From the NCBI GenBank assembly GCA_035335645.1, contig DAOQMM010000007.1, positions 1 through 64,000 on the forward strand: a DNA stretch of 64,000 nucleotides, given 5' to 3'. Source of the stretch: Zoogloea sp035335645. GTDB taxonomy: Bacteria > Pseudomonadota > Gammaproteobacteria > Burkholderiales > Rhodocyclaceae. Numbering within the stretch: position 1 is the first letter of the stretch; every line of letters starts with the position of its first letter. Position numbers and translations under genes: made by a program. The notes under the pieces are model-generated. The model worked only from the letters and a program-made list of their open reading frames with translations. It was not told the origin of the DNA and searched no databases. Positions 1-8,634 of the stretch are shown one piece after another.

Positions 1-1
1 C

Positions 2-1249
2 GCCGACGATGGCCACGGCGGCACCGTCAGCGACAGCTTCGCCCTCAGCCTGGGCGATGTGAACGACGCGCCGACGCAGGTCTCGAGCATCCCCGACCAG
101 GCCTTCAGCGGTGCGGGAGCGTGGTCCTTCACCCTGCCTGCCGGGGTCTTCCACGACGCCGACAACGACACGCTGAGCCTGAGCGCCCGCCAGGCCGATG
201 GCAGCGCGCTGCCGGGCTGGCTCAGCTTCGACGCCGCCACCGGCAGTTTCACGGGCGTACCCCCCTTCGGCCGGACCCCGGTCGATATCGTGGTCGTTGC
301 CCGCGACGGCCATTCGGGCGAAGTCACCGCCGGCTTCCATTTTGAATCCAACGTACCGCCCCCGCCGCTGGCGCCCGAGCCTCAAGCCCCGACGGTCCTC
401 TTTGTTCCGCCCCCGCCACCGCGCGTCATCCCGGATGCACCGCCCACCGCGCCGCCCTCGCCCTTCCTGCCTCCCGGCTCGCCCGTGGCGCTGGTCAATC
501 CCAGCTTTGACTCGCCTCCGCCGGTGTCGGCACCCCTTCCTGCGGTCCCCGTGCCACCCGAGCGCCCCGGAAGCGACCGGGCGCCCGTGCTGGCAGCCCC
601 GCCGGACGCGCTCCCGCCCGGATCCTCGCCACTGGTCAGCGTCGGGCCCCTGCCGGACGGTCTGCCGGCTGCGTCAACGCGCGGCGGACTGGTGGTCACC
701 CGCCCCGACCAGGGTGCCTTTGACGTGGTGCCGGCCCGTGCCAACACCATCACGCTTTCGGCAGGCACCTTCGTCGAGACGGTACCGGGCGTGTCGGTCT
801 CCGTCAGTGCCATGCTGGACAACGGTCAGGCCCTGCCCCCATGGATCAGCTTCAACCCCGGTACCGGCACCCTGCTGGTCAATCCGCCGCCCGGCCTGAA
901 GCGGGATGTCACCATCCGCATCGTGGCCCGCGACCAGAACGGCCAGGAAGCGGTCACCTTCGTCCGGGTGCGGGTAGGCAGCCAACGCACAACGAGCAGC
1001 CTGACCCCGGCGGCCGACGCGCTGCGGGAGGTCCGCCCGCAGGTCATGCCCCTCGATGACCTGACCCGTCCCGACGGAAGCGCCGCGCTGCCCGCACGGC
1101 CGGTTGCCGACGTGGCGCGTCCGGCCGGGCACACGGGCCGCGACTCCCTCGCGAGCCAGCTGCAACGGGCCGGTCGCGGCCCCGGCGTGTCCGGACGCCT
1201 CCAGGCCATCGCCCAGGCCGCCGAGGCCGCCCGCCGTGACGGGGCCTGA
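2..1249 (+). CDS. C-terminal part of a large cadherin-like/Ig-like surface protein (partial at window start)
   Basis: The frame is open from base 2, so the 5' end lies outside the window; the GTG at 59 is an internal valine codon. About 415 residues are visible. Two dystroglycan/cadherin-like (CADG, He_PIG) repeats can be seen: the first around residues 20-115 with 'DADNDTLSLSA' and 'GWLSFDAATGSFTG', the second around 240-325 with 'PPWISFNPGTGTLLV'. A proline-rich spacer of about 100 residues separates them. Such repeats occur in very large RTX- or Bap-type adhesins secreted by type I systems. The end has no obvious RTX nonapeptides or LPXTG. A HlyD-type adaptor and an M50 peptidase follow 20 bases later on the same strand, so the three probably form an export unit. 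The substrate role is inferred. Confidence 0.75.
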   Translation, partial: ADDGHGGTVSDSFALSLGDVNDAPTQVSSIPDQAFSGAGAWSFTLPAGVFHDADNDTLSLSARQADGSALPGWLSFDAATGSFTGVPPFGRTPVDIVVVARDGHSGEVTAGFHFESNVPPPPLAPEPQAPTVLFVPPPPPRVIPDAPPTAPPSPFLPPGSPVALVNPSFDSPPPVSAPLPAVPVPPERPGSDRAPVLAAPPDALPPGSSPLVSVGPLPDGLPAASTRGGLVVTRPDQGAFDVVPARANTITLSAGTFVETVPGVSVSVSAMLDNGQALPPWISFNPGTGTLLVNPPPGLKRDVTIRIVARDQNGQEAVTFVRVRVGSQRTTSSLTPAADALREVRPQVMPLDDLTRPDGSAALPARPVADVARPAGHTGRDSLASQLQRAGRGPGVSGRLQAIAQAAEAARRDGA

Positions 1250-1269
1250 GGCACAGCCCCCGGAGCCGC

Positions 1270-2631
1270 ATGAATCCACTCCTCGTCCTGCTCGAACTCG
1301 GTCAGCGTGCCCGCGCCGCGGGAACGCTCCCCGAGCTCGGCTTCCTGCTCGTCAACGACACCCGCCAGCTCATGCCCTACCGCCAGGCCCTCCTGTGGTT
1401 CGAGGGCGAGGGGGTGCGGGCCGTCTCCGGGCTGCTCGCGCCCGAGGCAAACACCCCATTCATCCAGTGGACGCACCGCCTGATGGGTCATCTGTCGTCG
1501 GCTCCGGTCACGCCCGGTCCGGTCCACACCGTGCATGCGGCGCAGCTTCCCGACGACCTGGCGGCGGAATGGTCTGAATGGCTGTCTCCCCACGTGTATT
1601 GGCTCAGGCTCCCCGCGGATCCCGGCCGCAGCGACGCCCGTGCCGGCGGCGTCCTGTTCGTGTGCGAGGCCCCCTGGGACGACACCCTCCATGCCCTGGT
1701 CGGCGAATGGATCGCCACCTGGCACCACGCCTGGAACGCCCGCCTGCGTCCGACGCCCTGGTCGGCGCTCGTCTGGCGGCAGGCGCTGAAGAAGGCCTGG
1801 CACACGGACGGCGGCCACCCCTGGTGGAAACGCACCCCTGTCCGCATCGCGCTGCTCATCGCGCTGCTGCTGGTCTGGCCGGTCCGCCTCACGATCCTCG
1901 CACCGGGCGAACTGGTTCCGGTGGACCCGGCGGTGATCCGGGCGCCCCTCGACGGGGTCGTGGCCCAGGTCCACGTGCGCCCCAATCAGGCGGTGAAGGC
2001 CGGCGACCTCCTGTTCAGTTTCGATGAAGCGCCCATCGCCACCCGCCTGGAGGTGGCGCGCCAGGCCCTGACGACCGCGGAGGCGGAGTACCGCCAGCTG
2101 GCCCAGCTTGCCCTCAGCGACCCCCGTTCCAAGGCGCAGCTCGCCACCCTGCTCGGCAAGGTCGCTGAAAAACAGGCCGAAGCCGACTTTCTGGCCGGAC
2201 AGTCGGCCCGCGCGAAGGTCACGGCCCCCCAGGACGGCGTCGCGCTCCTCGACGATCCGGCCGAACTGATCGGCAAGCCGGTGCAGACCGGCGAACGCAT
2301 CATGCGTGTCGCCAATCCCCGGTCCCGGGAAATCGAAGCCTGGATTCCCATTGGCGATGCCATTCCCCTCGACGACGCGGCGCCGGTGGATCTCTTCCTG
2401 AGCGCCTCACCGCTCTCGTCAGTCAGCGGACACCTCCGCTACCTGGCCCACGACGCCCTGCCACGGCCGGACGGCTCTTACGCCTATCGCCTGCGCGCCA
2501 CCCTCGACGACGCGACGGACCACCGCATTGGCATGAAAGGCACCGCCAAGGTTCAGGGACATCGGGTCCCGGTGCTGTACTGGGTGATGCGCCGGCCCAT
2601 CGCCAGCATCCGTCAGTTCCTGGCCTGGTAG
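1270..2631 (+). CDS. HlyD-family periplasmic adaptor with N-terminal GAF-like cytosolic domain
   Basis: 453 residues. Residues 1 to about 170 look soluble and GAF-like ('LPELGFLLVNDTRQLMPYRQ' is typical of the GAF-type extension seen in some adaptors). One membrane helix lies at about 193-212 ('RIALLIALLLVWPVRLTIL'). It is followed by a lipoyl/barrel-sandwich half ('IRAPLDGVVAQVHVRPNQAV') at about 218-255, a short helical hairpin, and the second half with 'VTAPQDGVALLDD'. This is the architecture of a membrane fusion protein linking an inner-membrane pump to an outer-membrane channel. The ATG at 1270 has GGAG five bases upstream. It sits between the adhesin-like protein and the M50 peptidase, with 8 bases to the latter, which implies one operon. 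No ABC transporter is visible next to it. Confidence 0.8.
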   Translation: MNPLLVLLELGQRARAAGTLPELGFLLVNDTRQLMPYRQALLWFEGEGVRAVSGLLAPEANTPFIQWTHRLMGHLSSAPVTPGPVHTVHAAQLPDDLAAEWSEWLSPHVYWLRLPADPGRSDARAGGVLFVCEAPWDDTLHALVGEWIATWHHAWNARLRPTPWSALVWRQALKKAWHTDGGHPWWKRTPVRIALLIALLLVWPVRLTILAPGELVPVDPAVIRAPLDGVVAQVHVRPNQAVKAGDLLFSFDEAPIATRLEVARQALTTAEAEYRQLAQLALSDPRSKAQLATLLGKVAEKQAEADFLAGQSARAKVTAPQDGVALLDDPAELIGKPVQTGERIMRVANPRSREIEAWIPIGDAIPLDDAAPVDLFLSASPLSSVSGHLRYLAHDALPRPDGSYAYRLRATLDDATDHRIGMKGTAKVQGHRVPVLYWVMRRPIASIRQFLAW

Positions 2632-2639
2632 GCGCGCCC

Positions 2640-4742
2640 ATGACCGCCCTTGGTCTGCCCCCGCTGCGTCAGGAGCTGGCGCTACTGCCCGGCCCCACGC
2701 TGCCGGATGGTCAGCCCAGCTGGACCCTCCACGACCCCGCCCGCAACCTGTTCTTCCAGCTCGACTGGCCCACGGTGGCCATGCTTCAGCGCTGGGAGAT
2801 GGGGCCCGACGCCCTCCTCGACGACATTGCCCGGGCGACGACCCTGCACCTGGACGCCTCGCACCTGCAGACGGTGCTGGCCTTCCTCAAGCAGAACCAG
2901 TTGCTGGCGACCCTGCCGGGCCAGGCCGCGGCCATGGCGGAGCAGCTTGCCCGGCGCAAGGGCGGCATCGGACAGTGGCTGCTCCACAACTACCTGTTTT
3001 TCCGCATTCCACTGATTCGACCGGACGCCTGGCTGACCCGCCTGGCGCCCCGCATCGCCGGCCTCTACACGCGCCGCTTCGTGTGGCTCACCCTGCTGGC
3101 CGGCCTCTTCGGGCTGCTGGGCGTGATGCGCGAATGGGACACCTACCGCAATACCCTGGTGGAGATGGTCTCGTGGTCAGGCGCGCTGGCCTACGGGATC
3201 ACGCTGATCGGCGTCAAGGTCCTCCACGAGCTGGGGCACGGCTTCACCGCCAAACGGTTCGGCTGCCGCATCCCCACCATGGGCGTCGCCTTTCTCGTGA
3301 TGTGGCCCGTTGCCTACACCGACACGAACGAGGTGTGGCGCCTCACCTCGCGCCGTCAGCGCCTGCAGGTGGCCGCAGCGGGCATCGTCACGGAGCTCGC
3401 CATCGCCCTGTGGGCGACCCTGCTGTGGGTGCTCCTGCCGGACGGTCCGGTGCGGATGGGCGCATTCCTGCTGTCGTCCTCGACGTGGATCTCCACGGTG
3501 CTCATCAACGCCAGTCCCTTCATGCGCTTCGACGGCTATTTCCTGCTGGCTGACGCGCTGCAGATCCCCAATCTGCACACCCGCGCCTTTGCGCTCGCCC
3601 GCTGGGATCTGCGCGAGCGCCTGTTCCACCTGGGCGCGCCGCGTCCGGAGCCGTTTCCTGCCGCGCGCCACGCCAGCCTGATCCTGTTCGCCTGGGCGAC
3701 ATGGATCTACCGCCTCGTGCTGTTTCTCGGCATTGCCTTCCTCGTGTACCACTTCTTCATCAAGGCGGTGGGGATCCTGCTGTTCCTGGTGGAAATCACC
3801 TGGTTTGTCGCCCGACCCCTGGCCAGTGAACTGGCCGTCTGGCGGGAGCTCTGGCCCATCCTGCGCACGCGCCCAGCGACCTGGCGCAGCCTGCTTCTGG
3901 CAGCGTCCGGACTGGCCCTGATCCTGCTTCCCTGGCCGGCCCGCGTCGTCCAGAGCGCCGTGCTCTACCCGATCAGCGAACAGGTGGTCTATGCGCCCCG
4001 CAATGCCCAGCTCGTTGCCCGCCACGCTGCACCGGGCCAGGTCGTCGGGCGTGACGCACCCCTCTTCGAGCTGGCCTCCCCCGAACTGGACCACCGCGAG
4101 CGCCAGAACGCCGCCCGGCGCGAGCAGCTCGCCTGGCAATCGGGGGCCTCGGCCTTTGACGCCGAGCAGCGCAAGGACTGGCAGATCCTGAACGAACAGC
4201 TGGGCATCAGCCAGGCCGAGTCACGGACCGTCCAGGCCGACGCGGGCCAGTACCACCCACGCGCGACGATGGACGGCATCGTGCGCGACACCGATCCCGA
4301 CCTGCACCCGGGCGACTGGCTCACCCCGCGGGAGGTCCTGGCCCGTGTGACCGGTCGGGGCATCCTGCGCGCCGTGGTCTATGTGGAAGATGAAGCGCTG
4401 GGTCGCCTGAGCGTGGGAGACCGGGCCGTGTTCATCGCAGACGGTCACGACGGCCCCGACCTGCGCATGCATGTCGTCGAGATCGACTCGGACGCCACCC
4501 ACGTCCTGGGGGAAGCCGAACTGGCCAGCCTCTTCGGCGGCACCGTGAGCGTCCGGGAAAAACACGGCGTCCTCTACCCCGAACGGGCGGTCTACCGGGT
4601 GGTGCTGCAGAGCGATGCGGAACTTCCCCCGCCCCAGCACCGGTGGCGTGGAACCCTGGCCATCGCCTGCGCATGGGAGGCGCCCGGCCTGCGCTACGTA
4701 CGTCAGGCGGCGGCGGTCCTGTGGCGGGAGCTGGGCTTCTGA
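2640..4742 (+). CDS. M50 (site-2 protease family) metallopeptidase fused to a HlyD-like domain
   Basis: 700 residues with many membrane helices. The zinc-binding HExxH motif is HELGH at residues 196-200, inside a predicted helix, followed by 'GHGFTAKRFGCRIPTMGVAF', characteristic of M50 peptidases. 'INASPFMRFDGYFLLAD' (near residue 293) supplies the downstream N-x-x-P-x-x-x-x-D-G type motif expected for the third zinc ligand. From about residue 440 it resembles an adaptor barrel ('VVYAPRNAQLVARHAAPGQ'), a short hairpin and a second half ('HPRATMDGIVRDTDPDLHPG'). These peptide zinc metalloprotease/HlyD fusions normally sit beside a HlyD adaptor and a secreted giant protein, as here. Likely role: processing or export of the upstream cadherin-like protein (inference). 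Confidence 0.8.
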   Translation: MTALGLPPLRQELALLPGPTLPDGQPSWTLHDPARNLFFQLDWPTVAMLQRWEMGPDALLDDIARATTLHLDASHLQTVLAFLKQNQLLATLPGQAAAMAEQLARRKGGIGQWLLHNYLFFRIPLIRPDAWLTRLAPRIAGLYTRRFVWLTLLAGLFGLLGVMREWDTYRNTLVEMVSWSGALAYGITLIGVKVLHELGHGFTAKRFGCRIPTMGVAFLVMWPVAYTDTNEVWRLTSRRQRLQVAAAGIVTELAIALWATLLWVLLPDGPVRMGAFLLSSSTWISTVLINASPFMRFDGYFLLADALQIPNLHTRAFALARWDLRERLFHLGAPRPEPFPAARHASLILFAWATWIYRLVLFLGIAFLVYHFFIKAVGILLFLVEITWFVARPLASELAVWRELWPILRTRPATWRSLLLAASGLALILLPWPARVVQSAVLYPISEQVVYAPRNAQLVARHAAPGQVVGRDAPLFELASPELDHRERQNAARREQLAWQSGASAFDAEQRKDWQILNEQLGISQAESRTVQADAGQYHPRATMDGIVRDTDPDLHPGDWLTPREVLARVTGRGILRAVVYVEDEALGRLSVGDRAVFIADGHDGPDLRMHVVEIDSDATHVLGEAELASLFGGTVSVREKHGVLYPERAVYRVVLQSDAELPPPQHRWRGTLAIACAWEAPGLRYVRQAAAVLWRELGF

Positions 4743-4935
4743 GCGATGCCTTCCGGGGGCCGGGCGCCCACAGGCCGTGGTCCCGGAGCAGAAGGATTCA
4801 ACCCCGCGTCAGCCGAGATGCGCGGTCGGCCTGATCAGGCTTGGCACGTCGGAACCCGGGCGTTGAGTACCGCGACACCCCCACGCAAGCCAGGGTCGCG
4901 CCGGCCGATCGCGGGGCGCCGCGGGCCGCCGCGCG

Positions 4936-5217
4936 TCATCCCTGCTCGACGCGGGACTTCAACTCCTTGCCCGGCTTGAAGCGCACCACCGACTTGGCCT
5001 CCACCTGCACCGGCTCGCCCGTACGGGGGTTGCGGCTGATCCTGGCCTCGCGCGCGTGGAGCGCGAACACACCGAAATCCCGGATCTCGACCCGATCACC
5101 GTCCGACAGATGGCGCGCCATGCCATTGAGGATCACGGTGACCGCCTCCTTCACCGTTTCTTCGTCCAGGTCTGGAAACTTGGCGTGCAAGCGCGCCACC
5201 AGCTGCGACTTCACCAT
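4936..5217 (-). CDS. ihfB: IHF beta-like HU/IHF family DNA-bending protein
   Basis: 93 residues from the ATG at 5217 ('MVKSQLVARLH', aligning with the IhfB start). The body has the family signature: 'RVEIRDFGVFALH', 'RNPRTGEPVQVEAK' (the intercalating proline arm) and 'FKPGKELKSRV'. It bends DNA as a dimer and acts as an architectural factor. An upstream in-frame ATG at 5241 has GAGAGG only two bases before it; the ATG at 5217 has only a distant AGGA, so the start is not settled. It lies 62 bases downstream of the OmpA-like gene on the same strand. The context is not the usual rpsA-ihfB order, so it could be a second IhfB-type paralogue. No clear terminator follows. Confidence 0.85.
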   Translation of the reverse strand: MVKSQLVARLHAKFPDLDEETVKEAVTVILNGMARHLSDGDRVEIRDFGVFALHAREARISRNPRTGEPVQVEAKSVVRFKPGKELKSRVEQG

Positions 5218-5279
5218 CCACCGTTTATCGTCCTGCATGACCTCTCTCTCGTGACGGCTTCGGCCCGTCACCTGCACAC

Positions 5280-5834
5280 TCACCGACGGGACCCGATGCG
5301 AACGACGATGACCGCCCCGGCGGCCGCCTTGTTCCGCAATCCACCATCGCCATCAAATTCGGATCCTGTACGGACCCCCACCTGTGTATCGGCCATGCCC
5401 ACGCCACCTTGAACCAGCGTCCGCTGCACCGCCCTGACCCGCTCCGCAAGCAGCACCGGGTTGTAGCGCGTGGCCGGGCGATCGCCGAAACCGATGATCG
5501 TCACGTGGGCACCCGGGTGATCGCCGACCGCCGCCGCCACCGCGTCCATGAAGCGGGCGAAGGGCTCCGCCAGGGTCGCCTGGGACGTTTCGAAGGCCGC
5601 TTCCGTTTCGAGCTCGAAGCTCACCGACTGCTCCGCGGGCGACACCTGCTCCCGGACGCCCAGCGCCTCGCCCTGCCGGCTCAGCTCCATCAGCAAGGGC
5701 CACCAGGACGAATCCGATGTCCGGATCAAGGCTTCCGTCACGCCCGCCGCCCGGGCACCCCAGCCGACCAGCGCCAGCACCAGCGCGCACAGCCCCGCGA
5801 TTCCGCGCCGTCGCATGCCTGCCAACGCCCTCAT
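5280..5834 (-). CDS. Secreted OmpA-family (peptidoglycan-binding-like) protein
   Basis: 184 residues from the ATG at 5834. An N-terminal signal peptide ('IAGLCALVLALVGWGARA', cleavage after ARA) precedes a short linker and an OmpA C-terminal-like domain. Recognisable elements are the strand 'VSFELETEAAFETSQA', 'HVTIIGFGDRPATRYN' (replacing the usual G-H-T/A-D) and the helix 'NPVLLAERVRAVQRTLV', which matches the N-x-x-L-x-x-x-R-A-x-x-V pattern. The canonical GHTD is altered, so diaminopimelate binding is uncertain. The ATG overlaps the stop of the upstream antiporter gene by 4 bases (ATGA), so the two are translationally coupled. Confidence 0.7.
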   Translation of the reverse strand: MRALAGMRRRGIAGLCALVLALVGWGARAAGVTEALIRTSDSSWWPLLMELSRQGEALGVREQVSPAEQSVSFELETEAAFETSQATLAEPFARFMDAVAAAVGDHPGAHVTIIGFGDRPATRYNPVLLAERVRAVQRTLVQGGVGMADTQVGVRTGSEFDGDGGLRNKAAAGAVIVVRIGSRR

Positions 5835-7165
5835 CCGTTCCGCCTCGGGAGGCGCGCCAGCATCCACGTCACCGGATCCGCGCCTTTCAGGCGGCGGGCC
5901 TCGCCCAGACCGCGACTGCACATCTGAGTACAGATCGGCCCGACAAGTTGCATCAGGGCGATCGCGCCCAGCAGCACATTGGCCAGGCGCTCGCCGACAT
6001 CCCCGCTCAAGGGGCCTGCATTGCCCAGCAGCACCAGCGCAATGCTCGACTTGGGCAGGAGCCCGATGCCCAGCCAGTGGGCCTCCCGCGCGTCCACCCC
6101 GAGAGGCCCTGCGGCCGCCCGCAGGGCCAGCATGCGACCGGCGATCCGCGCCAGGGCGAATGCCGCCACCTCACGCCAGTGGGCAACGATCAGGCCGATC
6201 TCCAGCGCCGCACCCGCCAGCACGAAGGTGATCACCAGAAACACCCGCGCGTCCGACGAGATGCGCAGCCCCACCACGTCGCCCCGCACGTCCATCCAGC
6301 GCGTCGCCACACCCAGACTCAGCAGGGTCAGCAAGGGCGACATCTGCACCCCGAGGGGCAGCCCGGCACCGATGCAGATCAACCCAAGCAGCAGCAGATG
6401 CTGGTGCTCCGGCTGCGGTCCGAGCCAGCGCGCCCCCTGACAGGCCATCGCCGCCAGCGCCGTCCCCAGGGCCAGCGAACCGGCCACATAGGCCACCGGC
6501 GGCGCATGCCCCGCGAGCGACGCGGTCAGCCCTTCCAGCGGCAGGATCGGCAAGGCCACGGCCAATGCCACGAAGGCCGCGCAGTTGTTGAAGGCCACCA
6601 GCGCGAACAGGCGCTCCGTCGCCGGCCCGTCCGCGCCCACGTCGCTGGTGGTGGCGATGGTGATCGCCGGCGACGTGGATACCGCCACCGCTGCCGCAAA
6701 CAGCGCCCCGCCAATGCCGAAGCCCAGAGCCAGCATCACCGCCCCCACCGCCAGGAAGGTTCCGTTGATGTCGGCCAGACTCAGGCCCAGCAGACGCCTG
6801 TCCAGCCCCCGCCCGGGCATGGGCAGGCGATGCCCCAGCTCGAAGAGGATCACGCCGATGGCCAGGTACACAAAAAACTGGGCGGACTGCAACACGTCCG
6901 GCGCCACCCAGCCCAGGCCCGACGGGCCCGCCGCAATCCCCGTCAATACATAACCGGTGGTCCGCGGAAGATTGAAGAGGCGACGCACCGCCTCGCCTCC
7001 CACGAGTCCACCCAGCAGCAGAATGCCCAGCAACAGGAAGGGCGCAGAATGTAGATCCACCGCGTACGAGGTCAAAAAAGTCTGAACACGGCCACGCACA
7101 CCCCGTCCCGGGACATGCGGGCCACTGGCACTCCACCCCGCTGCGGCGCAGGCGTTGGGCGACAT
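5831..7165 (-). CDS. CPA2-type (KefB/Na+/H+ exchanger-like) monovalent cation:proton antiporter
   Basis: About 444 residues from the ATG at 7165; a GTG at 7060 just before the first helix ('VDLHSAPFLLLGILLLGGLVG') is an equally plausible start. There are about 12 membrane helices. 'LPRTTGYVLTGIAAGPSGLGW' is the family's characteristic 'P.v.GyilaGi.lGPs.lg' element, and 'FFVYLAIGVILFELGHRL' matches 'la.iGvilllF..Gl'. No C-terminal TrkA-N domain is present, so it is the short form. Probable role: exchange of K+ or Na+ for protons at the inner membrane. It reads divergently from the marR gene and is coupled to the OmpA-like gene downstream. Confidence 0.75.
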   Translation of the reverse strand: MSPNACAAAGWSASGPHVPGRGVRGRVQTFLTSYAVDLHSAPFLLLGILLLGGLVGGEAVRRLFNLPRTTGYVLTGIAAGPSGLGWVAPDVLQSAQFFVYLAIGVILFELGHRLPMPGRGLDRRLLGLSLADINGTFLAVGAVMLALGFGIGGALFAAAVAVSTSPAITIATTSDVGADGPATERLFALVAFNNCAAFVALAVALPILPLEGLTASLAGHAPPVAYVAGSLALGTALAAMACQGARWLGPQPEHQHLLLLGLICIGAGLPLGVQMSPLLTLLSLGVATRWMDVRGDVVGLRISSDARVFLVITFVLAGAALEIGLIVAHWREVAAFALARIAGRMLALRAAAGPLGVDAREAHWLGIGLLPKSSIALVLLGNAGPLSGDVGERLANVLLGAIALMQLVGPICTQMCSRGLGEARRLKGADPVTWMLARLPRRNG

Positions 7166-7199
7166 CCGTTCAATGTGCCCGGATGGGCTCAATCAGGGC

Positions 7200-7227
7200 T
7201 TCACAAATACATTGCAACAAATATAAT
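7200..7227 (+). promoter_or_regulatory. sigma-70-like promoter for the marR gene
   Basis: TTCACA at 7200-7205 (5/6 match to TTGACA), a 16-bp spacer, then a perfect TATAAT at 7222-7227. The predicted start of transcription is about 7233-7235, immediately before the ATG at 7236, so the mRNA would be leaderless or nearly so. No Shine-Dalgarno sequence is visible upstream of that ATG. Confidence 0.65.
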
Positions 7228-7248
7228 TGACACCAATGAAAACTGCAA
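7220..7248 (-). promoter_or_regulatory. Divergent sigma-70-like promoter for the antiporter operon
   Basis: On the minus strand, TTGCAG (forward CTGCAA at 7243-7248), a 17-bp spacer, then TATATT (forward AATATA at 7220-7225). Its -10 overlaps the plus-strand TATAAT, so the two promoters cannot easily be occupied together. The short ATTG-N4-CAAT element at 7227-7238 overlaps the marR start and could be part of an operator. Confidence 0.45.
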
Positions 7249-7760
7249 TTCCGTCCCCCGCACGGCCGGCGACAGAACCGGCCCCGGACGCACTGTCCCG
7301 GCCCCTCACCCTGGCTGTCCTGAAACAGTTCCGGCTGATCTACGGTTCCGTGCGCCAGCATTTCCGGGAGGTCGAGCAACTCTGCGGCATCTCCGGCGCG
7401 AAGGTGTGGCTGCTCCACGAGATCTCCGGTACGCCGGGCATCGGTGTATCCGAACTCGCCCGCCGCCTCTCCATTCACCAGTCCACCTGCAGCCAGCTCG
7501 TGGACAAGCTCGAAGCCCGCGGCCTGGTGACCAAGCAACGCCTGCCCAGCGATCAGCGCCGCGTCGGGCTCCACGTCACCGACACCGCGGCCGACCTGCT
7601 CCGACGGATCCCGGGCCCCGCGGAAGGCCTGCTGCCAGACGCCCTACAGGGACTCAGCGAAGACAGCCTGCACGTCCTGCACGATCACCTGGCACAGCTC
7701 ATCGACCAGCTCGCCCGGCTCGACGAACCTTCCGCCGACAAGCCACTGGCCGACCTGTGA
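7236..7760 (+). CDS. MarR-family winged-helix transcriptional regulator
   Basis: 174 residues from the ATG at 7236 (a TTG three codons upstream is less likely). The central winged helix is clear: 'GAKVWLLHEISGTPGIGVSE' leads into the recognition helix 'LARRLSIHQSTCSQLVDKLE', then the wing 'GLVTKQRLPSDQRRVGLHVT' (the D-x-R signature). MarR proteins bind palindromes as dimers and are often released by small phenolic or oxidant ligands. The divergent promoter region implies autoregulation and control of the antiporter/OmpA-like operon; the Pal-like gene downstream may be co-transcribed. Translation initiation may be leaderless. Confidence 0.88.
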   Translation: MKTAIPSPARPATEPAPDALSRPLTLAVLKQFRLIYGSVRQHFREVEQLCGISGAKVWLLHEISGTPGIGVSELARRLSIHQSTCSQLVDKLEARGLVTKQRLPSDQRRVGLHVTDTAADLLRRIPGPAEGLLPDALQGLSEDSLHVLHDHLAQLIDQLARLDEPSADKPLADL

Positions 7761-7822
7761 TCCGCAATCGCAGGTCCCGTCCCGACATCCCTTTTTTGTC
7801 CGTCCCTCGAGAAAGCACCTCC

Positions 7823-8344
7823 ATGAAGCGCACCCTCCTCCCCGTTCTCCTTGCCTCCCTTTGGCTGGGCGCCTGCTCCACCACGCCGAAGCCCACCGTC
7901 ACCGCGGCCGACGCGGCCAGTGACGGCGTGCGCAGCGCACCGGCCACCGCTGGCGCCGTCTCCGCCACCGACGTCGAAGCCCGCAAGCTCGCCGAACAGC
8001 GTGAAGCCCTCGCCAAAAAGAGCGTCTACTTCGCCTTCGACGACTTCACCGTGGCCGAGAAGTATCGCGACGTGATCCGCCAGCAGGCCGACTTCACCCT
8101 CGCCCATGGCGCTGACACCATCGCCGTGGAAGGCAATGCCGACGAACGCGGCAGCCGTGAATACAACCTCGCCCTCGGCCAGAAGCGCGCCGAAGCCGTG
8201 CGCAAGTCCCTCGTCCTGCTGGGCGTGCCCGACGCCCGCCTCGAAGCCGTCAGCTTCGGCGCCGAAAAGCCCCGCGAAAGCTGTCACGAAGAACACTGCT
8301 GGGCCGAAAACCGCCGGGTGGATTTCAACCATCGGGACAAGTGA
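7823..8344 (+). CDS. Pal-like peptidoglycan-associated lipoprotein (orphan copy)
   Basis: 173 residues. The signal ends in a lipobox with Cys at residue 18 ('LWLGAC'), so it is a lipoprotein. The OmpA-type domain carries the Pal hallmarks 'VYFAFDDFTV', 'VEGNADERGSREYNLALGQ' and 'CWAENRRVDF'. Pal binds meso-diaminopimelate of peptidoglycan and normally works with TolB at the division site. Here it follows a marR gene by 62 bases and no tolQRAB genes are present, so it is either a second Pal or a relocated one. The start is fixed by the lipobox; GAGAAAG lies upstream. Confidence 0.85.
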   Translation: MKRTLLPVLLASLWLGACSTTPKPTVTAADAASDGVRSAPATAGAVSATDVEARKLAEQREALAKKSVYFAFDDFTVAEKYRDVIRQQADFTLAHGADTIAVEGNADERGSREYNLALGQKRAEAVRKSLVLLGVPDARLEAVSFGAEKPRESCHEEHCWAENRRVDFNHRDK

Positions 8345-8634
8345 GCCAGCCGTATCGCGCCCGCTTGACAGGCTTCCCGCGCGCGGCACATCGGCCGCGG
8401 GAAGCGTATCGACAGCGGAAAGGCCGGGACGCCAACCCCCCCTGGGGCGCCAGTCTGCCCGACGAGACGGACCTGGCCCGGCTCCGCATGGCCGCCCCGC
8501 CCTGGGATTTTCCGTCAGTCGGGCGACCCGTCATCCTCCAGCGCGATTCCGGGCACCGGTGCGACGCTGCCAGGGCAGGCCTCCCCCCGGGAAGGCCGCG
8601 GCCACACCGCCGCCCCGCCTGAATGCCCCCGGGC
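8345..8634. other. Gene-free gap between convergent genes
   Basis: 290 bases between the Pal-like gene and the MAPEG gene, which converge. The open frames here have arginine/proline-rich, non-protein-like composition. I see no convincing hairpin with a T-tract and no promoter-like sequence. Confidence 0.5.

Noticed and set aside
8341..8622. A 93-codon frame after the Pal-like gene
   Set aside because: Arg/Pro-rich, no ribosome-binding site, starts on top of the Pal stop; looks non-coding.
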